Positions 45,977-58,674 of a stretch of 64,000 bases of DNA are shown piece by piece. Numbering within the stretch: position 1 is the first letter of the stretch; the number at the start of each line of letters is the position of its first letter. A program made the translations under genes and the position numbers. A model generated the notes under the pieces. It was not told the DNA's origin and did not search any database. It saw nothing but the letters and a program-made list of their open reading frames with translations. This DNA comes from Ceratodon purpureus (lineage: Eukaryota > Streptophyta > Bryopsida > Pseudoditrichales > Ditrichaceae): positions 48,617,042 to 48,681,041 of the forward strand of contig CM026426.1 of the NCBI GenBank assembly GCA_014871385.1. The letters are read 5' to 3'.

Positions 45977-46985
45977 AATAATTTTGCATAGTGTGTGGAA
46001 ATTGAAGATGAGAAATCATCTCTAGCCTCTAGGATACAACAGAGGATTTTCATCTGTTAATTACTAAGATGTAGTGGAAATCTGGAGATGAGAAATCATC
46101 AGAAAAATCCAACAGATGATTTTTAGCTGTCAATTCTACCAAGGTACCGTGGAAATTTGTGGACTTGAAATCATCTCTCAGATCCGACAAATGATTTTCA
46201 TTTGTCAATTTACCAAGGTATCTTTAAAACTTGGAGATGAAATTTCAGCTCTAAGATCCAACAAATAAACTCTTAAGTGTAAATTCTTCATGGTACTGTA
46301 AGAAGTTGGAGATAAGAAATCATCTCTTTGATCTTATTGTAAAATTTTTTAACTCCAGTTTTCCATAGGACTGTGCAAAATTATTGAGCAGAAATTATCT
46401 CTCGGACCCAATAGAAGAGTTCTCATCTCTCACTTTTCCATAGTTCGGTGTCAAATTTGAGATGAAAAGTCATTTTGACATAATTCAAGAGCTCGTTTAA
46501 ACCTTCTAGTTTTCAACATGGGTGTGCAAAATTATTGTGGAGAAATCATCTTTTGAACCCAACAGAGGAGTTCTCACCTTTGAATTTTTTATACTCCGAT
46601 GTGAAATTTGAGATGAAAAGTTGTTTCAAGGATCCGACAAATGGTTTAAATTCTCCAATTTTTGATAGGGCTTTGCAAAATTCTTGAGGTTGGAACTCAT
46701 CTATGAGACCCATCAAAGGAGTTTTCATCGCTCAATTTTCCATAGGTGAGTGTGAAATTTGAGATAAAAAGTCGTTTCGAGGATCCGAGAGCTGGTTTAA
46801 ACTCTCTAATTTTCATAGGGCTGTGCAAAGTTATTGAGGTGAAATCATCTCTTGGACCAACCAGATCAATTTTCATCTCTTAATTTTTCATATCCCGGTG
46901 TGAAACCTGAGATGAAAAGTCCTTTTTTGGATCTAAGAGTTGGTTTAAACCCTCGAAGTTTCCACAGGAATGTTCAAAATCATAT
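45977..46985 (+). repeat. diverged tandem repeat array, right part
   Basis: Units of about 75-150 bases with landmarks agaaatcatctct, tgtgaaatttgagatgaaaagt and tttaaaccttctagttttc. Related to the flanks of the foldback but more diverged. Confidence 0.75.
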
Positions 46986-48838
46986 ATAATCTCTTGTAAG
47001 CATTAATTATCTCATGCTTCATGTATTATGACTAATAATATTCAAGCTTAAATTCAATCTATCTACTTTATAAGCCTTACTATCACATTCAATTATTTTT
47101 TCATACCTTAATTAAATTTAAATTCACCTTTCTTCTAATTTTATCTCCTATTTTCATTTTTTTAGATGCACACACTTCTAATATAAACATGTATATTTTC
47201 CCTTTTTCCATTAATCATTTTCATGTTTTTCTTATTGAAACATTTGGTATCCTCGAGCGTTGTCTTGTGCCCCATCTCATGCACGGCTTAGCACTTGGTT
47301 TCTTGTGCGCGGTTTGGCACTTATTCTTATGGTGTTTCCATGCTCATTTTTTCATTTTTTCATTCCTTTATGTGTTCACTTTTTAATTATTTCATTGTTT
47401 TATTATAAAATTCCGCCATTCTTACATTCTTTTATTCTGTAATCATTCATTCTTTGATGCCTTTTATTTTTTATTCACTTTTTTCATGCTTCCCTTCATT
47501 CAGTCTTTCAATCTTTAAATCTTCCAATGTTTGATGCATTTTTCTTTTGCATTTCAATTTGGATTAAAATTTATCATGCTCTCATTCATTATTACTTGCA
47601 TTCTTTTGGTCTTCGACATACTAAATCTTATGTTGGCTTAAATTTTATCATGTATTCATTCTTTCTTTGCTTCATTGTTCAAATTTTTTATGCGGTCAAC
47701 GTTTTATATTCAAAGTTAAAGTTTTACATTAGTATATTGTTTTGGTAGGATTTAATTTAGTACTATGATAACTGGCAAGATTTGCAGTATCAAAAATAGC
47801 CGTAATACGCAAATGCAAGAATCTGCTACTTCAAAAATATTACACAACAAGGCATAATTAGAATGTCAAAGACCTCATCCATCAAACTCATACAGTCTCG
47901 GGCGCCATTGGAGATGTCCAGTGTCTTTGAAAGTTCTGCAATTACTCTTCAAAATTCATCTAACTCGTGCTGAACAAGAACTGTATCATGTCACATGACC
48001 TCAAACTCGACCTTTAAGTCCTCACAATAGTATGCGCACGCTCAAGCTTGATTTTGTGTTGTTCCATCTATTGCACAATCTACTGAATTAAGGTACAAAG
48101 AGGTCATGGCAACTTGCCGCTTGAATCTTCGAATAAGTTTCACACAACGGAGCTTAGGGCGCCTAGACAAAGCCATCGACATCTAAATATAGGTTGCTGA
48201 CAAATTACATACTTCTAAACTCAACAACATCCAATATTAGAAACAAACTTTAAAATCATTTGACCGTTTTAATCCGGGGTTCAGCGCTGCCACAAACACC
48301 AAATAATACCCGCGACCTCACATTTATCCTCAGCCTAACCTTTACCCTCGACCTAACATATACCCTCAACCTAACCACTAATTAGCAAATATCATGGACC
48401 TAACATATACCCTCGAATAGCAAGAATATCACAGACACTCTCACAAGTAACTCTACTATAGTCTGGACGTCTAAACTCCGGATATGCATCTACACCCCGG
48501 CGGGCATTGGACACTCCTAAAACTCGCTGTTGGATTCGACAGACCTCTGAGGACACATCTCCAAACCGCCGGGGTGTCCATGTGCGACATTCAGTAGCGC
48601 CAGGGCGCCTGTTGCTCTACAAGGTTTCGTCTCCATTCGAGATGTTCAGGTGAGTTTCTCATGATGCACATCATCGTGTTTCCGATTGAGGTTGATTGAG
48701 GTTTGAGGTAGAGGGTTGATGACGTAGTCGCTCATGGTTTTAGGGTGAGGCCATGGCGAGATCGAGATCAAGAACAAATTTTGGGGGAGAAGTATCGAGA
48801 TTAGTCCATCTCTCAACATTAACGTGAATTCTTTGCAG
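46986..48838. other. AT-rich spacer with short CCTAAC-like repeats
   Basis: No gene. 48315-48420 has four imperfect copies of cctaacatataccctc/cgacctaac-type units, superficially telomere-like but with a longer, irregular period. Confidence 0.55.
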
Positions 48839-49972
48839 GTGCTGTGCAATGGGGCGGTTCATTTGAAAATTCTTAAGTACGGTGATCATATCACATGGAA
48901 CCGAGCAACTCTTTGTATTCACAATGTTGTCGTTGGCAAAGCATGGATTGACAATTACGGAGAGGTTTCCGTGGTAAAACACAGCACGGGTGACGTAGCC
49001 CGTGTTCGCTTTCACAAAGCAACTAGCAGAGAGCAATGCCGCATCACCGGGAAGGTTAGTTTTGTGTACCTTTGAGGTGTAACTTGCTTTACCTCAACTA
49101 CTGTGAGGTTAATCTGGTTTTTCTTTTCATGCTTTATTCGCTGTTGAGTTCAATGTGTTTTTCAGATTTCAATCGTGTTGTCATTAAGCAGTTTCTCCTC
49201 AGTTTTGAAAATTGATGAAGATGATAATCCTGCTTATTTTTTCATTGGCAAGTCTATGATGCTAAAGGGGTTCCTCACTATGTTTGGTAATTATATGGAA
49301 GCAATGTTTGGTAATTATATGGAAGCAATTTATTCATGTCCAGAGAAATGCACCAACTTCGATGTCAATGGTCCGGATGTGAGACTCCTGTGGAAAGCAC
49401 CTGAGCAAATTGAAGATTATCGTCAGCAATATTGCTTTACTCGATATACACTAGGCCTGAATGGTGAGTCCATTTTTATATGTTTTGAGGTCTGCCCTTT
49501 GATGTCGAGTGTCTGTGTCATGCATTAGGAGAAGGGCACATGAAATACCATTATTTTTGCAGCGTGAGACTTTAGTTCTTTATCTTTTTAATACTACATT
49601 TATCTAGCTGATGTCTTATTTGACGGTTTTTCAAAGTGCAGAGTTGACACCTAAGCTGTCCAAAGCTCTTTCTCCCACTGATTCAAGGTTTTGACCTGAT
49701 CAGCGTGCACTGGTTAGAATTGTCGATTAGCACCAAGTATACCAAGTTGTGTTATCTCATCGTTATTATGTTAGCTGCTTAATCCATTTTTAGTTTTTTT
49801 ATTGAATATTGAAGATGTTATATCTCGCTTTCTATTCTTCAGGAAGATGGTGATCTTGAGAAAGCAACTCCAGAAAAGCTGCGCCTGGAAGAGAAAGAGA
49901 GGATTGCTCGACAAGTTCGAAAAGAGCAGGGGATAGAATGGAAGAACATGTGATTTGCCGAGGTACATTTCT
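48839..49972 (+). pseudogene. oxysterol-binding-protein-related (ORP) lipid-transfer domain, fragment
   Basis: Four exons with GT-AG borders encode the C-terminal half of an OSBP/ORP ligand domain. Exon 1 (48839-49053) has GDHITWNRATLCIHNVVVGK and WIDNYGEVSVVKHSTGDVAR. Exon 2 (about 49199-49463) has YFFIGK and LLWKAPEQIEDYRQQYCFTR. Exon 3 (from 49642) has ELTPKLSKALSPTDSRF. Exon 4 (49843-49972) has ATPEKLRLEEKERIARQVRK. ORPs carry sterols and phosphoinositides between membranes. A TGA follows SRF where the family has Arg, and another follows EWKNM where Trp is usual. A 24-base in-frame duplication gives FGNYMEAMFGNYMEAI. The first half, with the lipid-lid motif, is not seen. Confidence 0.8.
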
Positions 49973-50860
49973 AAACTCTCTTTTGAGCCGTTGCGCTGGT
50001 ATCTGTCTAATTGTCACGATGCTGGGAAAGGAGTGGCATGAATAGGATCCGCTTATCTTACCTCAGCTTCTCAAAATCTTTTAGACTCCAAACTGAATGA
50101 TGTGGATCCAGGAGAGGTAAGTATCCAGCGTGGCTCCGAGAGGTAAGTATCCCGTGCTTATCCCTAACCAAAACTGGTATCCAATTTGTTAACTTTCGTT
50201 TTAGCTTCACGGCTTAATCAGAAAACCAGTAGATGATAACTCTCTGCTATGCTTGGCCTTCTCGGTTTAGGGTAGCTCTTATCATGGCAATTCTTAAGAC
50301 TGTATTTAAGGGATCAATTCATTGAAAGAATTGTGCATTGGTGGCATAATCAGAAACTTTGATCTGATTGTGGTAAGAAGTAGCAGGTGATTGTTGTATC
50401 AGTATTTGTCTGTGCTTTTTTTTTTCACTAGTTTCTTCTAAGGATTACCTCAGAGTCGATATTGTTGATTTATTTAATGAAGTCTTGATTTGTCTTAATG
50501 TGCCAAAAGCTCGCATCATCCTTGATAGTTTAATAATTCACATAATCCCTAATAGTTTAATGTTGATTGAGAGGATTCAGATCAGTACTTCTAGTTTTCC
50601 TGTGGCACAGGCCAGTGCTGTTTTTGCAAGTCACCGTAGAATACGTGTCAAGCCTTATAACGGTACTCTTTAGGCCCAACTTTGACTATGCGGTCTCATA
50701 ATCTTTTCTAGATGGATGCAATGGGAATCGGCTTTCACTAAGATGTGGAGTAGGAGTATAGAATTGTGGTCACCTCTGATTAATTCTTGAATGATATGTA
50801 GTAAGCAAGGACTGAATAATCTCTACGCAGTGCAAGCTAATCCCACATAGGTCGAAGCTG
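49973..50860. other. no gene recognised
   Basis: Could hold eroded 3' parts of the ORP gene. A short direct duplication, gagaggtaagtatcc, occurs near 50115 and 50140. Confidence 0.4.
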
Positions 50861-51033
50861 CCCAGGCAGTGCAAGAGCAAGTGTGCTCGGAGCCGAGCAG
50901 AGTTGGGCACTCCCATCCCATCGTGGTTTTTCATCTCGAAGTGACGAATGAAGAGAGTGAAAATTTCTGTCCGTCCGACTCCCATTCCCACTATGCTCGG
51001 CTCCAAGCACACTTGCTCTGGCACTGCCTAGGC
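50861..51033. repeat. short inverted repeat (MITE-like), host of the hAT insertion
   Basis: Arms 50861-50919 and 50977-51033 are inverted copies (ggcagtgc..agagcaagtgtgct..ggagccgagca) around a loop of about 58 bases. The hAT element at 51035 sits at the right end. After it, ctatgctaggctccgagcag near 53528 resembles a further piece of the same repeat. Confidence 0.65.
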
Positions 51034-51034
51034 C

Positions 51035-51250
51035 CATGGTTGTCATAATAGACCGACCGTCCGTTAGTCCGTTCGTCCGTCAGGGTGACAAGACACACCC
51101 CCGTGTCCGTCACATAAGGGAATTGACCGGTTGACTCACGGTAAGGTTAAAACGAATTTACCTAGCGCTGACTTTTGCGCGCGCTCGCGCTCGCGCGCGA
51201 GTGTGGACGGGCGCGAGCTTACAGGCAAGTGCAAAAAAAAAAAAAAAAAA

Positions 51251-51281
<31 letters not shown>

Positions 51282-53213
51282 GCACTCGCCCGTATGTTCG
51301 CGCCCGTCCGCACTCGCGCGCGCGCACACGGGCGCGAACGTATCAGCGAACGCGCACTCAGAAACCAGCCAAAGTTCTGAAAAAAAAAAAAAAATTTTTT
51401 TTTTTTTTTTTTTGCACTCGCCCGTATGTTCGCGCCTGTGCGCACTCGCGCGCGAGCGCAGACGGGCGGGAACGTGATAGCGAACGCGCACAGAGAAACC
51501 AGCCAAAGTTCTGAATTTATTTTATTTTTTATTTTAATTTTAATTTTTTTTTCGCACTCGCCCGTATGCTCGCGCCCGTCCGCACTCGCCTGATGGCGTG
51601 CGCCGGACTTCCACCAAGTTCTTGAGCATTTCATTTTGGTGCTACTTCCTCCTTTACACTCGCCGGTATGCTCGCGCCCGAGTATTGGCGCCCGTCCGCA
51701 CTCGCCCGATAGCTTGCATCGGACTTCCATCAAGAAGGTGTTCATTGCAATTTTATGCACAAATAATTGTTGCTAGACCAAGGAGCTCAATTGCTCAGTA
51801 CGCGATGTGATGGAGATCGATGAGTGATGAGAACATTTTTGTAATATGATATTAGAATTAAAATAGTAGCAAAAGGCATAGATAATTAGATTAGTAGAAG
51901 ATTTTGGAGTTAGTTTAATTTTGTTTAAACTAGAACATTTTGTGTACATTTCCACTATCTTCGCGTTGATTAAATCATAATCTATTGAAACGTCAATTCA
52001 TTGTTGACTATGTCGTTCATCACACTTGATGGCTTTTTATCCATGACTTTTTTTTATATTTCTCCCATTCTATCCCTTTATTTGTTGATTTTTCTATTCT
52101 TCTTCCATTCTATCTTCTCGTTTTCCTTTTCTTTTATATCCAGCGGATGATGTATTTATTTATTTTATTAGCCTTCCATTGGTCTTACATTCTGTCTTTT
52201 ATTTTTATATATTAAAATTTCCAATTGTCTTCCATTCTATCATCTAATCCCTTTAACTTCATTATAATTCCATTCTATCTTCTTGTTTTCTTTTTCTTCC
52301 ATTCTTAGTCTATCATGTATTTATTTATTTGTTTATTCTTCGATTAATCGCCCATTCCATCTTTTATTTTTATATATTTTTCTAATTATCTTGTATTCTA
52401 TCATCTTGTTATTTTGAAGTTCATTACTATTCCATTCTATCTTCTTGTTTTCTTTTTCTTCCATTCTTAGTCTATCATGTATTTATTTTATCATTCCAAG
52501 TCTATGATGTATTTTTTTTTCCTATATTTGTTATGTAAACTTATTATATGTGCCAATTGAATGAAACATGGTAAATAAATTTAAGAATAACATGAAATAT
52601 AAGTTATTTACATATTTAATTAATGAATACAATCATGAACAAAATATAAAACTATATTTAACAAAAATAACTTTGATAGTACAAAAATCAGGATTCAAAT
52701 CATACAAGAACATATCTACATGAGTTTTGGGAGTTCGGTTTCATTTCATTTTTGTGCTAGTTTTTTCTACGCACACCGACACGCACGCACCCAACCTCCA
52801 CCAAGAAGTTGTTCATTTCATTTTGGTGCTTTATTTTTTCCTATGTACATGCCTACATGTATATGCGCAAAGGATGAACTATCACCAAAATGAAATGAAC
52901 AATTTCTTTGTGAAAGTCTCGCGCCTGAATGCTCGCGCCCGTAGGCAGGCGCGCGAGCACTCTAGCGCGCGCACCAAAAAAAAAAAAAAAAAAAAAAATT
53001 TTTTTTTTTTTTTTTTTTTTTGCGCGCGCTCGAGTGCTCGCGCGCGTGCCTACGGGCGCGAGCATTCAGGCGCGAGCATGTGGGCGCGTGCACCAAAAAA
53101 CCATTTTTTATTTTTATTTTTTTAATTTTTTTATAATTTTTTTGCGCACGCGCGCGCGTGCCTACGGGCGCGAGCATTCAGGCGCGAGCATGTGGGCGCG
53201 CGCACCAAAAAAC

Positions 53214-53256
<43 letters not shown>

Positions 53257-53487
53257 TTTTTTTTTTTTTTTTTTGCGCGCGCCCGAGTGCTCGCGCGTGT
53301 GCCTACGGGCGCGAGCAAACGCGGCGACGGGCGCCACCCATGGTAAACAGTAGTAAACTGTGAGGACAGTAATTTTGCGCGCGCGGGGGAGCCCGTTCGA
53401 TAAGCGTCCGTCCGATAACCGTCCGTCACGTCCGTCACGTGACTACACGACAATTTTATGGCGAGTCCGTCTATTATGACAACCCTG
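51035..53487. mobile_element. non-autonomous hAT transposon with perfect 8-bp target duplication
   Basis: The termini are CATGGTTGTCATAATAGAC on the left and its complement with CAGGG on the right, the CAxGG start typical of hAT elements. Flanks are cctaggcc at 51027-51034 and 53488-53495, an exact 8-bp duplication. Subterminal regions carry several cgtccgt/ccgtcac words. There is no transposase. The interior has four A-run/T-run hairpins (about 51233, 51380, 52977, 53217), each flanked by CG-alternating inverted arms (such as gcgcgagcactc), and an AT-rich middle with a roughly 162-base tandem duplication. Long frames made of Lys and Phe runs are artefacts. Intact ends suggest a relatively recent insertion. 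Confidence 0.9.
52268..52500 (+). repeat. 162-bp T/C-rich tandem duplication
   Basis: ttccattctatcttcttg and the following ttccattcttagtctatcat occur at about 52268 and again at about 52430, inside the AT-rich middle of the hAT element. Confidence 0.6.
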
Positions 53488-54394
53488 CCTAGGCCTTGAT
53501 TCTGGTCATTCTGCTGGGGTCTCCAACTATGCTAGGCTCCGAGCAGTCTGAACTCTAAGGTCCATGGTGGCTGGGCTCTTCGGTTTTTTTGGAAACATTC
53601 TCTTTGTTCTTGCATTCTGTCAGATGTAAGTCCCGGTCTATTACTTCTTTTCTTGTCGGGTTTCAATTTGACCCCATTATTTGTTTCTGTCACGGTCCAT
53701 ATGTAGTTTGTTTCAGCAGGCTCGTCTAAGTAAGTTGCTCTTAAGGCTGAGGCATTTGAATATCCTTTTTTTGGGGTCAACCTTCGATGCGTACCCGGGC
53801 TTGTCAACTTGTTTGGTTTGTTTGAAATTACAGCTTATTCAAGGTAATCATAGCCCTTCGAAATCTCATCATAGCCATATCAGATGTCATCATTGCAATT
53901 TTGAAACCCATCATGGCCATCAGTTACAGAATGTCAAGTATGGATTATCTTTCTTATTGCAGAGAAATCTATCGGTCTAAGATGTCGCTAGTTTTGCTTG
54001 ATGCATTCTTTGCTCATTTCAGAAGACACTATGTAAGTGATAGCTAATACACATCTCATTTACCTTTGTGTACTGACTGGAGTGCTTAATACTAGGAGAA
54101 CTAGAACTCATTAATCTCTGTGAATTTGCTATTTGTCATGTACGTGGCTATGCTTGGCTTATTATTGGAGATGTTTAAGTTTTCTAATTGTGAGCTTGAC
54201 CTTGAGACGACTAATGTTACACTGTAGACATTGCTGTAATCTTGAACTCTTCATTTATTCGGTGCTATGCAAAGTCGAATGAAAGAGTGTTGGAGTAGGT
54301 TTGACCTTAATTATTGGACCACATTGGAGTCTGTTCGGCACAGAGCAGACTCCCACTTGGATTCTAACAGTCGTATTTTCCTGTTGATACACAG

Positions 54395-55981
54395 GTGGAG
54401 CGGCATTATTCAAGTAACACCACCAACACAGAGCTAACCATGGAGAAGCTGCAACTCATAGTCACGGCGAAGGCTTCCTCCACGACAAAAATTAGATGGC
54501 TTCAATTCTTCAACTTCTCAGCAGCCACCCGTGAGGCCCGAAAGATCCCACCGAAGCCCGTTAACGAAGAGAGGCTTACATCATGGCTCGCCAGGGCAAC
54601 TTTCTGGGCAGAGGTATATTGCTATGTATTTAGCTCTTCAAATGTGATGACTTGAATACATACGAATTAGAATTTAGCTAACTACTGGTGTTTGATATTG
54701 CACATATCAGCTATCAGAGCAGGCGTCTGCAAGTTTCGATGAAATTGTGCGACAGGACTAAGTCAGTATTGACATGACCGTCTCCTCTGAGCCGATGACC
54801 CTGGTTGCTTACGTGGAAGACTGCCGAATGAAGCTCTAGGACCACGTTTTTAATTCTTACTTCCGAGGAACAGAAGGATTCCAGAAACAACACAAATTTT
54901 GGGAGTTCAAGGGAACAGATCTCGTGGTCAGGCGACTTCTATTCAGGTTTATACTTAAGTTCCACTGGTTTGCACAGTTGTTAGGTTTTTAAATTCCATT
55001 GGTTAGTGGTTCGTTTTTGTAACTCTCTAAAATTGGGCGGCAGCTGTGGTAGTCATTTGTGCCAGTCAAATGGTTTCGAGTGCACTTATCATACTTTTTA
55101 TTATACATTGTGACCAGAAAGGCTCTATTTGCTTTGCACATTCTGACCGTGCTAGGAGACTAATCACCTGCCATGTCCGCGATGCCTGTGCTTACAATGC
55201 TGTCGATGACCCTTCTATGCTCATCATGTTTACTATGCTACGCATAACATGCTGTAAAGGGACTGGTTCAGGGTCCTCATGAAACTGATGATGAAATTCA
55301 TGCAGATATTTCAAGTACGAGCTCTTGGCCAAGCAGGCAATAAGAAAAGAGAATCTCCCTATTTTTCTTAACGCATGGGTCGACAGATCGAGTGAAGCAT
55401 GCATGTTCTCAGCTTCGCAGCAACGGACATGGACAACTTCTCATCTTATTGCTGGAGCATGGTACTTGGATTTTGTGCCAAGTTTTACTCCATCCTTTGA
55501 AATCGAGCTGCGGAAGTCGAGGGATGCCATCGGTGAGTCCGGTATTGAAATGGTGGATCTTCAGGGGATAGAGGATGAAACTGAGCGGGCCAAGGCTCTT
55601 AAGAGAAGGATCGAGGAGGACCGGAAGAAGGCCGATAAAGTAAGAGAAGCCGAGGAGAGGGCGGAGCAAAAGGAGCTGGAGAAGGAGCTGAAAGCTAAAG
55701 AAAAATTGGGCAGAAAGGGCAAGAAGAAAATTAACACCCCTGGTGAGGATGATAAGAATAGTCCTTCTGGCAATTCTGGCCTGAAAGAGAAAAACAACTC
55801 CAGGGGTACAAAAAGAGGATCCTCCTATGATCAGCTCAATCAACTCCTGGAATTCAACGATGCTGGGGAGTGTGGCCAGAGTTCCAAGTTAATCTTGAAC
55901 TCATCCCTCATAGATGTCCTCGCAGGTAGTGGTAATGAATACACTCCCATGTACCTGGAGATCAAGCGTACCCTGCTTAAG
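54395..55981 (+). pseudogene. unknown three-exon gene with two stops
   Basis: Exons 54395-54613, 54711-54946 and 55306-55981 have good borders (acag/gtatat, atcag/gtttat, tgcag/gtaatc) and matching phases 0 and 2, for about 377 codons. Exon 1 includes KLQLIVTAKASSTTKIRWLQ. Exon 2 includes FRGTEGFQKQHKFWEFKGTD and has TAA at 54759 and TAG at 54837. Exon 3 is fully open, with ASQQRTWTTSHLIAGAWYLD, then a Glu/Lys-rich coiled coil and a Ser-rich tail. The first and last exons are not found; a hydrophobic ATG-started segment at 53564-53625 (VAGLFGFFGNILFVLAF) before a gtaagt could be an upstream exon. No family recognised. With only two stops, it decayed recently or one allele is broken. Confidence 0.55.
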
Positions 55982-56986
55982 GTAATCCAGATCACATGCA
56001 TTTCGAACTTCTTATTCCTTGCTGGTCGTATGCCTCGTAGTCCATGATGCCATGGGCATTCCATGATGTGCCTTCATGCCATGGTCGGGCCGAGTAAAGG
56101 CAGTACATAAGTAGTAGCAATATGGATTGCCCACCAGCTTGCTCTTGACGTGCCTGTTGAGACAATAGGGTGGAAGTACACTAGAGGTAGTGCAGTTTTG
56201 GCAAAACTCCTCTGTACCATTGGGACCTTTTAGTACTAAAGTGTACAATAAGTACTCTGCCTTACTCAATCTGAGCCGTTGAAATTCCTTGTAAGAAGCG
56301 GGGTTAGGCGATTGGAATCAACCAATCAGGATAGTCTATTCTGACAGTAGGGATTCGCTTTGATTTAGATCCATATGGGCCAGCGCATCTTGACATGACA
56401 TGTGGCGGAATTCAAATACATGGAGTGGCGGGAGTTGATGTTTAGCCTCGGTGGCAGGATCTGCGATTCATTGAAGCACTTAGCATCCTAGCCTTTCCAG
56501 ACAGGGTTTCCAAGATTGGTCATTTGATTACAATCATCCTTCTAATGTGCAATCATCCTGCTCCTGAAAATTGTTTATTTGTTAAAGGTCTCAAAGTTAT
56601 GGACTTGTCTCCACTTCAGGTTTTTTTTAGATGAACTTGGGATGAAGTCTAGTTCAGTCAAGTGATTGGTTGTTTGAAGCATTCCAAAATATCATGCAAG
56701 CTTTTGAAATTAAATTATAGCATGGCTCTAATAAGATTTTCTTTTTAATACGTTGTTATAAAAAAATTTAAATTGAAAACCATGAGTATCGATTATTTAT
56801 AGACTTGTTTTTTTGGAATTGTATATGGTTCCTATTTTTGTATCTTGAAAATAAACCTCCGTACTTTGAATTGATAGTTCTTCCTAGAATTCATCATTTT
56901 ATAAAAGAGAACATGAGAAGTTGAGCTATTAGCATGGTGGGGAAAGGATAATGCAAGAAATACTCTATATAGCATATTTATTTTTT

Positions 56987-57034
<48 letters not shown>

Positions 57035-58674
57035 TATAGCCTTTTGAAGTTGTTTTAATAATAATATAAAAATTAAAATTAAAACATGGACATCATTTCC
57101 TCCCCCCTAAAATAACATTTTAAATATTAAGATTAAAGAAGGAAAAAATTGAAGAGAAAAAAAAATAGAAGAGGAAAATAAAAATAATGAAAGGATAAAT
57201 GAAATAGAAACAAATATGAAATACGGTAATAAAAGATTTGTGAGGAAAAATAAGTAAAATGAAAAAAAATAGAAGAAAAAAATAACAATAATAGAAGGAC
57301 TAAAAAAAGAGACTAATATGAAATATGGTGATAAAAGAACAAAGGGGAAAAAATTTAAAAAGAGAAGAAAAAATAAAATAAAATAGAAGGATGAGAAAAA
57401 AGTTGCGAATATGAAATACTGTACTATAAGAGGGAATGAAAATAAATAAAAGTAGGACACTGAAAGAGGTCTACGAAAGAAAGGAATGAAATATTAAAAT
57501 AAAAGAAGGTGGAAAACAAAAAAAAGAAAAAAAGAAGGACTTACGAAGAAAAAAGGAAAAGAAAAAAATAAAAGATGGTCAAAAAGAAAAAGAAAAAAGA
57601 GTTTAATTAAATTATAAAAAATAAAAAAAAATAGTTGAAAGATGAAGGAACACTCTACTGAAGTGTGATGTAATAGAGCAATGAAAGTGAATTCATCATA
57701 TTTATGGGTGCTAATGGATTTTTAAGATAGCAATTTGTAAATAGAATATTCTAAAATGTGGGTAGATTTGTTTATATGTAATTTTTTCTTAAAATAAGGC
57801 ATGAGACGTTAGAAATTAGTATGGTGGAAAAAGTATAGCGTGCAAAATCAACATATGAGATAGTTAATATATTCATTTAACATGTACAACTACTTTAAGA
57901 TATTTTATTGATAAAGAAATAAATTTAAAAAATAAATGATGAACGTCATTTTGTGCGCCCCTTCTTAAGAGTTGATATGATATATTAAAAAAGAAGAAAG
58001 AAAAGAATAATAGATCAAGATTATTAGAAAAAGTAATAGATTGATCAAGATTATTTCTTCCTCCCTTTAAATAAAATATGAAACATTAAAAGAAATAGAA
58101 GAAGTGAAAGAATTGAGAAGGACACTTTTTCAAAGACGAAAGAACAAGATATTGTAGAGATTGCTTTATATATGTTGTTCATTTAAAAAAAAAAGAAAAA
58201 AAAAAACGAGATCTATTTTAAATTTATTTGATGATAGGAAATTAAAAAAAAAACAATAGACAAAAATTGTTGTCTTCCCCACCTTAAATAAAATATAAAG
58301 TACAGTACTTATCGTATGTTGGATAAAGACACCAACATATGTGTTTTTCTTTTTTAATTCTGGAAAAAATTAGAAAACAGAAATTAGAAATTGGGTATAA
58401 GGAAAATACAAGCAATTACTTTATACATGTATTTCTTTTTTTTAATTTTTTAATTTTTTAATTTCATATAGGTGTATTTAAAGCGTTTTTGATGATAGGA
58501 AAACAAAAACAAATCAATAGTACAGCATAGAACTTTCTTTCTCCCCTTAAATAAAGTTAAAAAACCGAAACTGTAATGCATTGTAATAGAAATTGACTAG
58601 ATCTATGTATGATAATTCAACCATATGCAAAAAAAAATATTGTATTTAGGATAGGAGAGAAGGGAGTATACTAC
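55982..58674. other. spacer with poly-T tract and AT-rich DNA
   Basis: No gene. A run of about 45 T lies at 56989-57033. An A/G-rich array follows (57109-57640), then AT-rich unique sequence. Confidence 0.6.
57109..57640 (+). repeat. A/G-rich degenerate tandem repeat
   Basis: atatgaaatac/atatgaaatatggt recurs near 57216, 57318 and 57410, a period of about 95-100 bases, within purine-rich sequence. The minus-strand frame through it (Phe/Leu/Ser-rich, 117 codons) is an artefact. Confidence 0.55.

Noticed and set aside
42253-46985. CRISPR array
   Set aside because: Units are diverged and contiguous with no unique spacers, and the setting is eukaryotic.
51131-51760. Long frames on both strands rich in Lys and Phe runs
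   Set aside because: They exist only because A-runs and T-runs join GC-alternating flanks inside the hAT element.
52727-53363. Further Lys/Phe-run frames (132 and 144 codons)
   Set aside because: Same artefact of A/T hairpins; no domain.
57107-57460. 117-codon Phe/Leu-rich minus-strand ORF that looks like membrane segments
   Set aside because: Product of a purine-rich tandem repeat; no start context or conserved residues.
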